From assembly GCA_002420085.1 (NCBI GenBank), contig DIHI01000154.1, forward strand, positions 1 to 7,646: a stretch of DNA of 7,646 bases, given 5' to 3'. This document shows, piece after piece, positions 1 to 6,078 of the stretch. The translations under genes and the position numbers were made by a program. The notes below the pieces were generated by a model. That model ran no database searches and was not told the DNA's origin. It saw only the letters and a list, made by a program, of their open reading frames with translations. The stretch's first letter is position 1, and each line of letters opens with the position of its first letter. Source of the stretch: Lysobacterales bacterium UBA5700 (GTDB lineage: Bacteria > Pseudomonadota > Gammaproteobacteria > Xanthomonadales > Xanthomonadaceae).

Positions 1-57
1 TCTTCTGAAACGGCAGTCACTATGATACCAGAATCAGGGAATAAATCAGAGGTTCCT
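1..57 (-). mobile_element. Probable end of an insertion sequence, running off the window
   Basis: Read on the minus strand, this stretch begins GGAACCTCTGATTTATTCC, which resembles the terminal inverted repeat of IS5/IS4-type elements. It then reaches a possible GTG start at 20-18 followed by codons for T-A-V-S-E that run out of the window. An IS end with the transposase beginning about 35-40 bp inside would look like this. It lies next to an antitoxin gene that loses its family similarity near position 96, so the element or a related event may have removed the rest of that gene. About 36 bp (58-93) between the IS-like end and the stop codon at 94-96 remain unassigned. The family assignment comes from memory of end sequences and is uncertain; the other IS end and the target duplication are not visible. 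Confidence 0.4.
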
Positions 58-93
58 TAGACACACAGGTTATGCTGCCGCCAATCCGCTGCA

Positions 94-321
94 CTAAAAC
101 GGCTCATGGTCATTTTCGTAGGCTTCGATCAAATCGCCAACCACGGAAACCAGTGAATACAACGGATGGGCGGCATCGTCCCGGACAATATCGAGCAGCT
201 TATTCAAGAATTCTGTGGCCTGCTCATAATCGCTCTCGGATTCGATATGGGACACGGGTGCAGTGGCTCTGAGCGCTTGCCAGGCAGGAACCAGTTTTTC
301 AATGTTGAGCGCGGCGTTCAT
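94..321 (-). CDS. higA: HigA-type antitoxin, N-terminal half only
   Basis: This encodes 75 residues that resemble the N-terminal domain of HigA antitoxins (COG5499 type): an early LVPAWQAL helix, then the E-x-DYEQATEFLNKLLD segment (about residues 30-44), then HPLYSLVSVVGDLIEAYEND (about 52-71). Full HigA proteins are about 120-140 aa and continue into an Xre-like helix-turn-helix domain; here a TAG follows DHEPF and no helix-turn-helix is seen in any frame downstream. I chose the ATG at 321 over an in-frame ATG at 342 because a GGAGG sits 5 bases upstream. It lies 17 bases after the HigB stop, the usual toxin-first order. In an intact system HigA would neutralise HigB and repress the operon. 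This product may be unable to bind DNA, and whether it is stable or still binds toxin cannot be told from sequence. Confidence 0.72.
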   Translation of the reverse strand: MNAALNIEKLVPAWQALRATAPVSHIESESDYEQATEFLNKLLDIVRDDAAHPLYSLVSVVGDLIEAYENDHEPF

Positions 322-326
322 TTTTT

Positions 327-331
327 CCTCC
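327..331 (-). promoter_or_regulatory. Shine-Dalgarno site of the higA relic
   Basis: The minus strand reads GGAGG followed by five A residues and then ATG at 321. This is a near-ideal ribosome binding site and decides the start codon. It lies in the 17-base gap between the HigB stop (341-339) and the HigA start. Confidence 0.75.
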
Positions 332-338
332 AGTGGTT

Positions 339-564
339 TCAATCATATTCGGCATGGGTCATCACTTGTCGAATATAAAGGCGATGTTTGTCGTAATGAA
401 TGACAGTAGCGATCCGGTATTTGTTGCCGCCCACGTCGAATAACGATGTAACCATCGACATAATCCACCGAATTGAAGGATCCCCGCAATTCGGGAAATG
501 CCAAACCGATACGCCAGACTTGTTCGCCACCTTTTTGGAGGTGTGAGCGCCGCAAGAGTGACAC
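339..564 (-). pseudogene. higB: HigB-type mRNA interferase toxin, frameshifted relic
   Basis: HigB toxins (RelE-like fold) cut mRNA on the ribosome. The C-terminal 33 codons (440-342) encode FDVGGNKYRIATVIHYDKH and then end in RLYIRQVMTHAEYD, the family's conserved VFNxGGNKYR and YIRxVxTHAEYD blocks. Just upstream, in another frame (516-442), the peptide WRIGLAFPELRGSFNSVDY followed by VDGYIV fits the preceding part of the family. Joining them needs removal of one base at about 441 (GTT-A-TTC on the minus strand), so the gene carries a +1 frameshift. Upstream of the Trp codon at 516 no frame shows the family's N-terminal FWExHPxAE-like motif, so the start is lost or badly degraded. The upper limit given (564) is only the first ATG of that open frame. 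A sequencing error could explain the frameshift but not the missing N-terminus. The higA relic follows directly. Confidence 0.7.
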
Positions 565-701
565 TCGTTTCCCTTACCGGCGCCTGGGCTCTTCGGTGTA
601 CACCACAAGCCAACATCGCCACAGCTTGAGCATGCGTGAACGCCCTCCCCCTCTGTCACGATAGTTGTCCGCTGCTCTGTTATCCGCCCTGTGGGGGTGA
701 T

Positions 702-706
702 GGGAG
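702..706 (+). promoter_or_regulatory. Shine-Dalgarno site of the OrfA fragment
   Basis: GGGAG lies 7 bases upstream of the ATG at 714, at normal spacing. It supports 714 as the original start of the transposase subunit gene. Confidence 0.5.
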
Positions 707-713
707 CACAGCG

Positions 714-838
714 ATGACCCGTTACAGTCCTGCGTTCGAAGTACAGGTGGCCGGCAAGATGCCGCCGCCAAGATGCCGCCGCCAAGCAGCCGGAGTGTCG
801 CCAGGCGCTATCGACCTGCTCCATCGTGAACCGGATGA
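714..838 (+). pseudogene. IS3-type transposase OrfA fragment, broken
   Basis: The peptide starts MTRYSPAFEVQVAGKMPPP. This closely matches the opening of IS3-family OrfA helix-turn-helix proteins, which commonly begin MTRYSxxFK and contain a K/R-M-PP stretch before an SVA-x-RETGI helix. After KMPPP the frame is thrown off by a second copy of a 14-base unit. If one copy is removed, the reading continues as SSRSVA, then needs another shift to reach a DLLHREPDE stretch that weakly resembles the next helix. Nothing recognisable continues beyond about 838, whereas a normal OrfA has about 90-100 residues and is followed by OrfB with an integrase core. This is therefore a remnant without catalytic function. 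Assignment rests on the N-terminal motif only. Confidence 0.55.
755..782 (+). repeat. 14-bp perfect tandem duplication
   Basis: The unit CAAGATGCCGCCGC occurs twice back to back (755-768 and 769-782). Because 14 is not a multiple of three, it shifts the frame of the OrfA relic; removing one unit restores a longer OrfA-like peptide (KMPPPSSRSVA). It looks like a replication-slippage duplication that inactivated the gene. Confidence 0.9.
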
Positions 839-850
839 AAATTCATCCGG
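831..850. repeat. 20-bp inverted repeat (9-bp arms, 2-base centre)
   Basis: CCGGATGAA, two A residues, then TTCATCCGG form an almost perfect palindrome. It lies where the OrfA relic ends and about 80 bases beyond the stop codon of the M48 peptidase gene, which is on the minus strand. It could act as a hairpin terminator for that gene, although no T-run follows on the minus strand, or mark a mobile-element scar. Confidence 0.6.
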
Positions 851-931
851 TACGAAACGGCATGGTCTCGACTGCGGGAACGCTCCGAGCGCCTGCGCGG
901 GCTGTGCTCGACGGGCACGCCGGTTTTACAG

Positions 932-2797
932 CTACAGCACCCGACTGTCCGGTACTCGCCGGAATTTGCGGCGGAAGCCGGTGTTGCTGGCTTCGGTGTG
1001 CAGCACCAGGGTTTCGCCGGGGAAGGACACGGTTTCGGCGATACGCGACACTACGGCGTTGACCGTGCGTGCGTGGTACACGCGCAGTCGGCCGGTGTAG
1101 CGGAAGCCGAGCACGTACAACGGGCGCTGCGGCAGGTGTCGGCAGTCCTTGCGGACCAGCCACGCTTCGCGCACGCCATGGTCGCGCAGGGCCTGGGCCA
1201 GGGCGGTGCGGGTGGCGTCGTCGATGCCGCTGGGGATGAACCGATCACTCCGTCGGACACCGCTGCGTTCGATCGCGGCGGCACGTTCCTCTTCGAGCCG
1301 GGCATCGAGACGGTCCTGGCTGCGTTCGGCTGCATCGGGATCGCCCATGCGGGCGTGGAACCGAGCCAGTGCGTCGAGTGCGTGTGGGCAGAGTTCGTCG
1401 TTGAGGACGAGCACACGTTCCATGTGGGCAATGCCATCCGGGTCGTTGCGTTCGAGCAGGCAATTGCCCAGCAGATAGTGTGCGATGCCGTGTTCGGGTT
1501 CGGCCGCAAGCACGTTGCGGTACTGGTCGATGGCGGCATCCAGTCCGGCACCGACCCGCCGTTCGAGGCCGGCACGTTCGATCGCCTCGTCGATGCTCAG
1601 GGGTTCGATGTTGGCACGTTGATCGAGTTCGGCCAGACGGGCTCGGTTTTCGAGGGTTTCCTGGTAGTGTCGGGTCCAATCGGCGGCGATGGTGTCGTGC
1701 CAGGCCTGGTCGAGGCGCCGGATCAGTTCGGCACGGGCGGGTTCCAGCAGGCAGTCGGCGCCGGCACCGGGTTCCGGTAGCCGGATTTCTGGTTCGGCCC
1801 CGATCGCCTGCAACCGATCACCGAGTGCGGGATGGGTATCACTTCGACCGGTACGGGTGGCCAGGGCGTGATCGAGCCACTGGGAGCACAGTTCGGCATT
1901 GATTTCCGCATGCAGACGCAGGTCGATGCTGGCGAACGGTGTGAAGGCAGGCTCGGGCCGATGGTTGGCCTGGGCGTGGATGCCGGGCCAGAAGCGCTCG
2001 GAAAAGTAGCTGTCCAGGACATTGACGGCAGTCAGGGCCTGGGCCAGGGCACGGGTCGAGGTGAGCTGGGCGGCGACGGCGTCGGCCTCGTATTCGTTGG
2101 CGCGCGCCAACGGAAAGCTGTAGGCCGAAAAACGCGGCACGAACCAGGCGAAGAACCGTCGAAACAGGATCGTGCCGGCGCTCTGGGTGGTTTCCAGGGC
2201 ATGGCGCAGGCGTTCCCAGGCCAGCCGCAGTCGGTACAGCCAGGTGGCGAAGGCGGCATGACCGCCGGCCAGGTGGCCGAATTCGTGGGCGAGCACGGCC
2301 TCGAACTGTTCAGGCGTCAGGGTCTTGAGCAATGGCAGGCCGATCACCAGGTAATTGCGCTGCCAGCCGAACAGGCCGAGCCTCGGGACTTGCGACACGG
2401 CAGCATTGAAGTCGTCGGTGATCAGCACGCGATGGAAACGGGGCGCCGACAGCGCGGTGCGCAGACGTTCGATGCGAGCGAACAGTTCGGGAGCGTCGGC
2501 GGCGGTGATGGCCAGCCCGGTCGGGGCTTCCGGACGGACCCACAGGGCACGGGCGACCAGCCACACGAACGGGGCGATCAGCAACAGCAACTTCACGCCC
2601 AGTGCCTTCAGGTAGATCACCGAGGCGGCGCTCAGGGCCAGCAGGCCGAGCAGCAGGGTCAGCATCAGGCCGAGGTAGCCGTAGCCGAGCAGTGCCAGAC
2701 CGGCGACCTGCATCCGGTAGGTGCGCGGATGTTCTCGGGCCAGGGTTTCCAGGCGCTCGCTCTGGGCGTCGAGCCGAAGCCGGTCTTGATGGGTCAT
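932..2797 (-). CDS. Membrane-bound M48 family zinc metallopeptidase with TPR-like C-terminal region
   Basis: 621 aa. M48 peptidases (HtpX/Ste24/BepA relatives) cleave membrane or envelope proteins using one zinc ion. Two hydrophobic segments at about 31-63 and 65-85 should anchor the protein. The zinc motif HEFGH is at 171-175, inside LAHEFGHLAGGH, and the second motif ARANEYEAD at 231-239 supplies the likely third ligand Glu235 and Asp239. A THPALGDRLQAI stretch (321-332) matches the HP-x-RI-like segment after the M48 core. About 419-500 look like two or three TPR-type helical pairs (AAIDQYRNVLAAEPEHGIAH and following), probably for protein binding. About 505-621 is unrecognised. The catalytic residues are all present, so it should be active. 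The ATG at 2797 precedes a typical charged N-terminus, but no Shine-Dalgarno is seen. The methyltransferase gene lies 170 bases upstream on the same strand; co-transcription is possible. Family is secure, substrate unknown. Confidence 0.92.
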   Translation of the reverse strand: MTHQDRLRLDAQSERLETLAREHPRTYRMQVAGLALLGYGYLGLMLTLLLGLLALSAASVIYLKALGVKLLLLIAPFVWLVARALWVRPEAPTGLAITAADAPELFARIERLRTALSAPRFHRVLITDDFNAAVSQVPRLGLFGWQRNYLVIGLPLLKTLTPEQFEAVLAHEFGHLAGGHAAFATWLYRLRLAWERLRHALETTQSAGTILFRRFFAWFVPRFSAYSFPLARANEYEADAVAAQLTSTRALAQALTAVNVLDSYFSERFWPGIHAQANHRPEPAFTPFASIDLRLHAEINAELCSQWLDHALATRTGRSDTHPALGDRLQAIGAEPEIRLPEPGAGADCLLEPARAELIRRLDQAWHDTIAADWTRHYQETLENRARLAELDQRANIEPLSIDEAIERAGLERRVGAGLDAAIDQYRNVLAAEPEHGIAHYLLGNCLLERNDPDGIAHMERVLVLNDELCPHALDALARFHARMGDPDAAERSQDRLDARLEEERAAAIERSGVRRSDRFIPSGIDDATRTALAQALRDHGVREAWLVRKDCRHLPQRPLYVLGFRYTGRLRVYHARTVNAVVSRIAETVSFPGETLVLHTEASNTGFRRKFRRVPDSRVL

Positions 2798-2837
2798 GGT
2801 CGAATCGACTCTGCCGCCGCTGGGCGCGCGTGCGCAA

Positions 2838-2868
2838 GGGCACGATCATGCCGTGTGCGGCAGTGCCC
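2838..2868 (-). promoter_or_regulatory. Bulged stem-loop upstream of the M48 gene
   Basis: On the minus strand GGGCAC pairs with GTGCCC, enclosing TGCCG, a CACA loop and CGGCA, with a five-base bulge (TGATC) on the 3' side. That gives 11 base pairs in total, about 40 bases before the M48 start codon. It could be a leader structure or a weak terminator or attenuator of the upstream methyltransferase gene; no T-run follows. Function is not known. Confidence 0.35.
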
Positions 2869-2876
2869 GGCAAGTG

Positions 2877-2894
2877 GGTCGGAATCGGCCGACC
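2877..2894. repeat. 18-bp inverted repeat in the methyltransferase-M48 spacer
   Basis: GGTCGG and CCGACC are separated by six bases (AATCGG). It sits just beside the bulged stem-loop at 2838-2868, so the 170-bp spacer 2798-2967 carries two potential hairpins. It may be an operator or part of a transcript-end structure. Confidence 0.35.
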
Positions 2895-2967
2895 GTGCCG
2901 ATCAGGATGGTAGTGCTGCGAGCGATTCGTGAACGGATTCGGTCAGTGACGCATGCCGCCCGCCGGC

Positions 2968-3573
2968 CTATGTCGATTTGACCAACCGCCACACCCGCAA
3001 GGCATTGTTGGCCGGCATGGCGATGTCGGCGATCAGGGCCAGGCCGGCAGCCTGGGCCAGGGCATCGACCGCTTCGACATCACGCAGGCCCATGTGTGGC
3101 TGTTCGGAGCGGAGCTTGGCATCGAAGGCGGCATTGCTGTCGCTGGTGGCGATGCCATTGCGGTTGAATGGGCCGTAGATCGCCACTGTGGCACTGGGGT
3201 GCAGCACAGCGGGCAGGCCGGCGAACAATGCCTCGACCGCCTGCCAGGGCATGATGTGCAGGGTGTTGGCGCTGAACACGGCGTCGTAGCGCTCGCTCGG
3301 CCAGGGGTCGCGGATCACGTCGAGCGCCAGTGGCGCCGGGGTGTTGGCGAGGCCGGCGTCAGCCAGCCACAGGCGAATGCCGGGCAGATTCTCGGCCCGG
3401 TCCGAACACTGCCAGACCAGATGCGGCAGCGCGGCAGCGAAGAACACCGCGTGCTGGCCGGTGCCGCTGCCGATCTCCAGCACCCGCTGATGGTCGGCAA
3501 ACAGCGCGCGCAGCTCGGCCAGGATCGGTTCGCGGTTGCGCTCGGTGGCGGGTGCGTGGGGCTTGTCAGTCAT
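2968..3573 (-). CDS. DUF938 family SAM-dependent methyltransferase
   Basis: 201 aa, the usual length for the DUF938 family (PF06080; relatives of METTL26), small class I methyltransferases whose substrate is not established. The SAM-binding motif I is VLEIGSGTGQH (31-41), followed by the WQCSDRAENLPGIRLWL stretch (54-70), with the acidic residue expected to contact the ribose. The family-typical segments SANTLHIMPW (101-110), YGPFNRNG (133-140), SNAAFDAKLR (146-155) and MPANN (186-190) are present in order. The frame stays open upstream to 3927, but that part lies opposite the cotransporter gene. I chose the ATG at 3573 because MTDKPHAPATERNREPIL is the normal family N-terminus. No Shine-Dalgarno is visible. 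It is divergent from the Na/Pi cotransporter and upstream of the M48 gene. Likely soluble and cytoplasmic. Family confident, reaction unknown. Confidence 0.9.
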   Translation of the reverse strand: MTDKPHAPATERNREPILAELRALFADHQRVLEIGSGTGQHAVFFAAALPHLVWQCSDRAENLPGIRLWLADAGLANTPAPLALDVIRDPWPSERYDAVFSANTLHIMPWQAVEALFAGLPAVLHPSATVAIYGPFNRNGIATSDSNAAFDAKLRSEQPHMGLRDVEAVDALAQAAGLALIADIAMPANNALRVWRLVKST

Positions 3574-3697
3574 GCTGGACAGCGTACCCGGCTTCGCCGG
3601 CCGAATGGAACCCGATCGCTGCGAGCCCGATGCTTGCCGTTGCCGCAGGGCCGCGCGACCATAAGGCCATGCCGCACACCGACCCTGATCCGCCGCG
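3574..3697. promoter_or_regulatory. Divergent intergenic region, presumed promoters
   Basis: The 124 bases between two divergently read genes must hold promoters for both, unless a promoter lies inside a neighbouring gene. I see no strong -35/-10 pair in either direction: two adjacent TTGCCG copies (3634-3645) and CATAAG (3660-3665) face the cotransporter but at poor spacing, and TACGCT on the minus strand (3586-3581) is a weak -10 candidate only seven bases before the methyltransferase ATG. A short hairpin, CCGGC-TTC-GCCGG, lies at 3588-3600. Confidence 0.4.
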
Positions 3698-5356
3698 ATG
3701 ACCGGATACGGCGCCAGTCTGATCCTGTTTGCGGGCGGTGTCGGACTGTTCCTGCTCGGCATGCGGCTGATGAGCGACGGGCTGAAGGTCGCCGCCGGAC
3801 CGGCCTTGCGACACCTGCTGAGTTCGGCGACCCGCAGCATCGGTCGGGGTTTTGCCTCGGGCTTGCTGATCACCGCCCTGGTGCAGTCGTCCAGTGCGGT
3901 GATCTTCGCCATCATCGGCTTCGTCAATGCCGGTCTGCTCAGTCTGGGTCAGGCGATCGGTCTGGTCTTCGGCGCCAATGTCGGTACCACGCTGACCGGC
4001 TGGATCGTCGCCCTGGTCGGGTTCAATGTCGATCTGCATGTCCTGGCGATGCCGGCCATCGCTGTGGGCATGGCTCTGTGGATCAGTTCACGAGGCCGAC
4101 CGGCGGCGCTCGGGCAGGCGCTGGCCGGTTTCGGCATTTTCTTTCTCGGCCTGGATGCGCTCAAGGACAGCTTCACCGATGTCGGCGACGTGCTCGACCT
4201 GCATGCGCTCGACGGCAGCGGGGTGCTTGGTCTGTTGGCCTTCGCAGGCATCGGCGTGGTGCTGACCGTGTTGATGCAATCCTCCAGTGCCGCACTGGCG
4301 GTCACCCTGACCGCTGCGGCCGGTGGCCTGATGCCCCTGTCGGCCGGTGCGGCGATGGTGATCGGCGCCAATATCGGCACCACCTCGACGGCGATCCTTG
4401 CCAGCCTGGGCGCGACTTCGGCGGCTCACCGGGTGGCGGCTGCGCATGTCGTGTTCAATCTGGTGGCCGGTCTGGCCGCCCTGCTGGCTCTGCCGGGGCT
4501 GCTGGCGATCGTCGGCTGGATCACGGCGACGCTGAGTCTGGCTGGACGCGAAGCGACTTCGCTGGCGATGTTTCATACCCTGGCCAACCTGCTGGGTGTG
4601 GTGCTGATGTGGCCGGCGCGCGGCGTGCTGGTGCGTTGGCTCGATCGGCGCTTCCTGCGAGCCGAGGAGGACGAGGCGCGACCGCGCTACCTCGATCGCA
4701 CGGTGATGGCGACACCGCATCTGGCGCTCGACGCTCTGCGCCTGGAACTGCGCCGGATCGGCGCCATCGCCCATCGCATGGCACGCTCGGTGTTGAGCAG
4801 CGAAGCGCCGCAGGATGGTCGGTTGGATGGCGAACACGATGCCATCGAGCGACTGAGCGAGGCCACCATCGAGTTTGCCGGTGGCCTCGACAGCAGCGGC
4901 GATGCGGTGGTCGAAGCCGGCCAGCCGGCCGCCGTGCGGGTTGCTCAGTATTACCGGGGCATGGCCGAGCGCGCGGTGGAATGGGCGCGCGCGCCCCGAA
5001 CCAGCGAATTGCCACCCGGTCCAGCGCAATTGATGGCCAGCCTGCGCGCCGCTGCCGATCAGGCCCTCGCGCTGGCCGACCCGAATCGCCAATCGCCTGC
5101 CGATGACGACGCCCTGCGCACCGCCGCCAGCGCCTTCGAGGACACCTACCGACACAGCAAGGATCTGCTGCTGCGTGCCGGTGGTCACGGTATGATCGGT
5201 TCGACCAGCCTGGTTCGCACCCTCGACGAAGCCAGTGCCATGCGCCGAATCGTCGATCAGGCGATCAAGGCGGCGCGGTATCTGGCAGCCATCGGCTCGA
5301 CCGAGCCCCCGGCTGCGGCCGGCCCCCCGACCCGTCCGCCGCCCGTGGAGGGCTAG
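3698..5356 (+). CDS. Na/Pi cotransporter family protein with PhoU-like C-terminal domain
   Basis: 552 aa. Members of this family (NptA/YjbB type, related to eukaryotic type II NaPi transporters) move phosphate with sodium across the inner membrane; bacterial YjbB-like members have been linked to phosphate export. The membrane part (about 1-310) has the family's inverted two-fold repeat: QSSSA at 63-67 followed by GANVGTT at 92-98, and again QSSSA at 194-198 followed by GANIGTT at 223-229. These are the substrate-binding signatures. HVVFN (250-254) and MFHTLANLLG (291-300) are also typical. About 335-535 is helical and soluble, resembling a PhoU domain that may sense or regulate. The end is Pro/Ala-rich (TEPPAAAGPPTRPPPVEG). 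The ATG at 3698 gives a normal start into the first membrane helix; no Shine-Dalgarno is seen. Direction of transport is not decided by sequence. Confidence 0.93.
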   Translation: MTGYGASLILFAGGVGLFLLGMRLMSDGLKVAAGPALRHLLSSATRSIGRGFASGLLITALVQSSSAVIFAIIGFVNAGLLSLGQAIGLVFGANVGTTLTGWIVALVGFNVDLHVLAMPAIAVGMALWISSRGRPAALGQALAGFGIFFLGLDALKDSFTDVGDVLDLHALDGSGVLGLLAFAGIGVVLTVLMQSSSAALAVTLTAAAGGLMPLSAGAAMVIGANIGTTSTAILASLGATSAAHRVAAAHVVFNLVAGLAALLALPGLLAIVGWITATLSLAGREATSLAMFHTLANLLGVVLMWPARGVLVRWLDRRFLRAEEDEARPRYLDRTVMATPHLALDALRLELRRIGAIAHRMARSVLSSEAPQDGRLDGEHDAIERLSEATIEFAGGLDSSGDAVVEAGQPAAVRVAQYYRGMAERAVEWARAPRTSELPPGPAQLMASLRAAADQALALADPNRQSPADDDALRTAASAFEDTYRHSKDLLLRAGGHGMIGSTSLVRTLDEASAMRRIVDQAIKAARYLAAIGSTEPPAAAGPPTRPPPVEG

Positions 5357-5362
5357 CAGGTG

Positions 5363-5378
5363 GCCGGGCATGCCCGGC
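5363..5378 (+). terminator. Hairpin just after the cotransporter gene, possible terminator
   Basis: GCCGGGCATGCCCGGC is a perfect 16-bp palindrome starting six bases after the stop codon. As RNA it gives a 6-bp GC stem with a CAUG loop. A run of five T residues occurs only at 5397-5401, too far for a classical intrinsic terminator, so it may instead stabilise the transcript end or act weakly. Confidence 0.4.
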
Positions 5379-5414
5379 GTGCGGCCTGGATGAAGATTTT
5401 TCGCCAAGCTGCTA

Positions 5415-5426
5415 GTCTGCGCAGAC
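5415..5426. promoter_or_regulatory. 12-bp palindrome upstream of the DUF1232 gene, possible operator
   Basis: GTCTGCGCAGAC is a perfect palindrome 34 bases before the ATG at 5461. It overlaps TAGTCT (5413-5418), a weak -10 candidate with TGAAGA (5391-5396) 16 bases upstream. A dimeric repressor could bind here, but the -35/-10 match is poor and no regulator gene is nearby. Confidence 0.3.
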
Positions 5427-5460
5427 CATCCGACCCCAGATCAGCCACCCCGGATCAATC

Positions 5461-6078
5461 ATGGCCCTCTCCATCACCATCGAACTCGGCGACGCCGACC
5501 TCACGTATTTCCGTGCCGCCCTGGACAAGGCCGGTCTAGCCGCCGCCGGCAAGCCTGACGCCGACATCGTCAAGGGTGCCCTGGACGTGCTCGGGCGCGC
5601 CGGGGTGCAGGACATTCCCGGTTTCATCGGCGAGCGCATCGACCTGCTCGAAGACATGCTGGCCATGCTGTCGGACTCGGCCTGGGCCATGCCCGAAGCC
5701 GATCGCCGACGGGTGCTGGACGCCCTGGCTTACTTCGCCGATCCCGAAGATGTCATTCCCGACCGGATCCCGGTGCTCGGCTATCTCGACGATGCGGTCA
5801 TGATCGAACTGTGCGCCGACAAGCTGCTGCCCGAACTGGAAGCCTACGAGGAATTCTGCGATTACCGGGCCGAGCAGGCACGCACGCGCGGCGTCGATCC
5901 GGCCACGGTCAGTCATGAAGACTGGCTGGCCGCCAAGCGTCAGGTTCTCCAGGATCGGATGCACGAACGGCGGCGGGAACTGGGTGTTGGCTACGGCAGC
6001 AGTGAAGGCTACGGCCGCAAGCGGCCGAGCTATGTCAATCGAAGCTGGCGCCCGACCGTCGATCGCATCGCCCCGTAG
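5461..6078 (+). CDS. DUF1232 (YkvA-like) domain protein
   Basis: 205 aa. The core at about 85-118, containing LAYFADPEDVIPDRIPVLGY and then LDDAVMI, is the signature of the DUF1232/YkvA family, whose function is unknown; the D-P-x-D-x-IPD and G-x-LDD residues are all present. Most YkvA-like proteins are shorter and place this motif in a hydrophobic helical hairpin. Here it is flanked by about 80 residues of mostly acidic helical N-terminus and a charged C-terminus that ends in a Gly/Tyr/Arg-rich tail (about 174-205, GVGYGSSEGYGRKRPS onward). No signal peptide is seen. The ATG at 5461 is the only early start, with just a weak GGAT upstream. It lies 104 bases after the cotransporter gene and 150 bases before oligopeptidase A, in the same direction, so co-transcription with the peptidase gene is possible. 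Role unknown. Confidence 0.87.
   Translation: MALSITIELGDADLTYFRAALDKAGLAAAGKPDADIVKGALDVLGRAGVQDIPGFIGERIDLLEDMLAMLSDSAWAMPEADRRRVLDALAYFADPEDVIPDRIPVLGYLDDAVMIELCADKLLPELEAYEEFCDYRAEQARTRGVDPATVSHEDWLAAKRQVLQDRMHERRRELGVGYGSSEGYGRKRPSYVNRSWRPTVDRIAP

Noticed and set aside
339..824. 161-aa minus-strand frame with CxxC pairs (CSSCG and CHSCG), possible zinc ribbon fused to HigB
   Set aside because: The cysteine-containing part is in the wrong frame for the adjoining HigB segment, has no recognisable family, and lies partly opposite the OrfA relic; chance is the simpler explanation.
1832..2932. Plus-strand open frame of 366 aa opposite the M48 gene
   Set aside because: Gly/Gln-rich shadow of the M48 peptidase, whose zinc motifs are on the other strand.
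3574..3927. N-terminal extension of the methyltransferase to 319 aa
   Set aside because: The extra 118 residues lie opposite the start of the cotransporter gene and the shared spacer; family members begin near the ATG at 3573.
2953..5106. Plus-strand open frame of 717 aa across the methyltransferase and cotransporter genes
   Set aside because: It runs antisense to the methyltransferase and out of frame with the cotransporter, both of which have clear motifs; its peptide is Arg/Gly-rich, typical of a shadow frame.
4088..5407. Minus-strand open frame of 439 aa opposite the cotransporter
   Set aside because: His/Arg/Gln-rich composition with no recognisable domain, fully covered by the real cotransporter gene.
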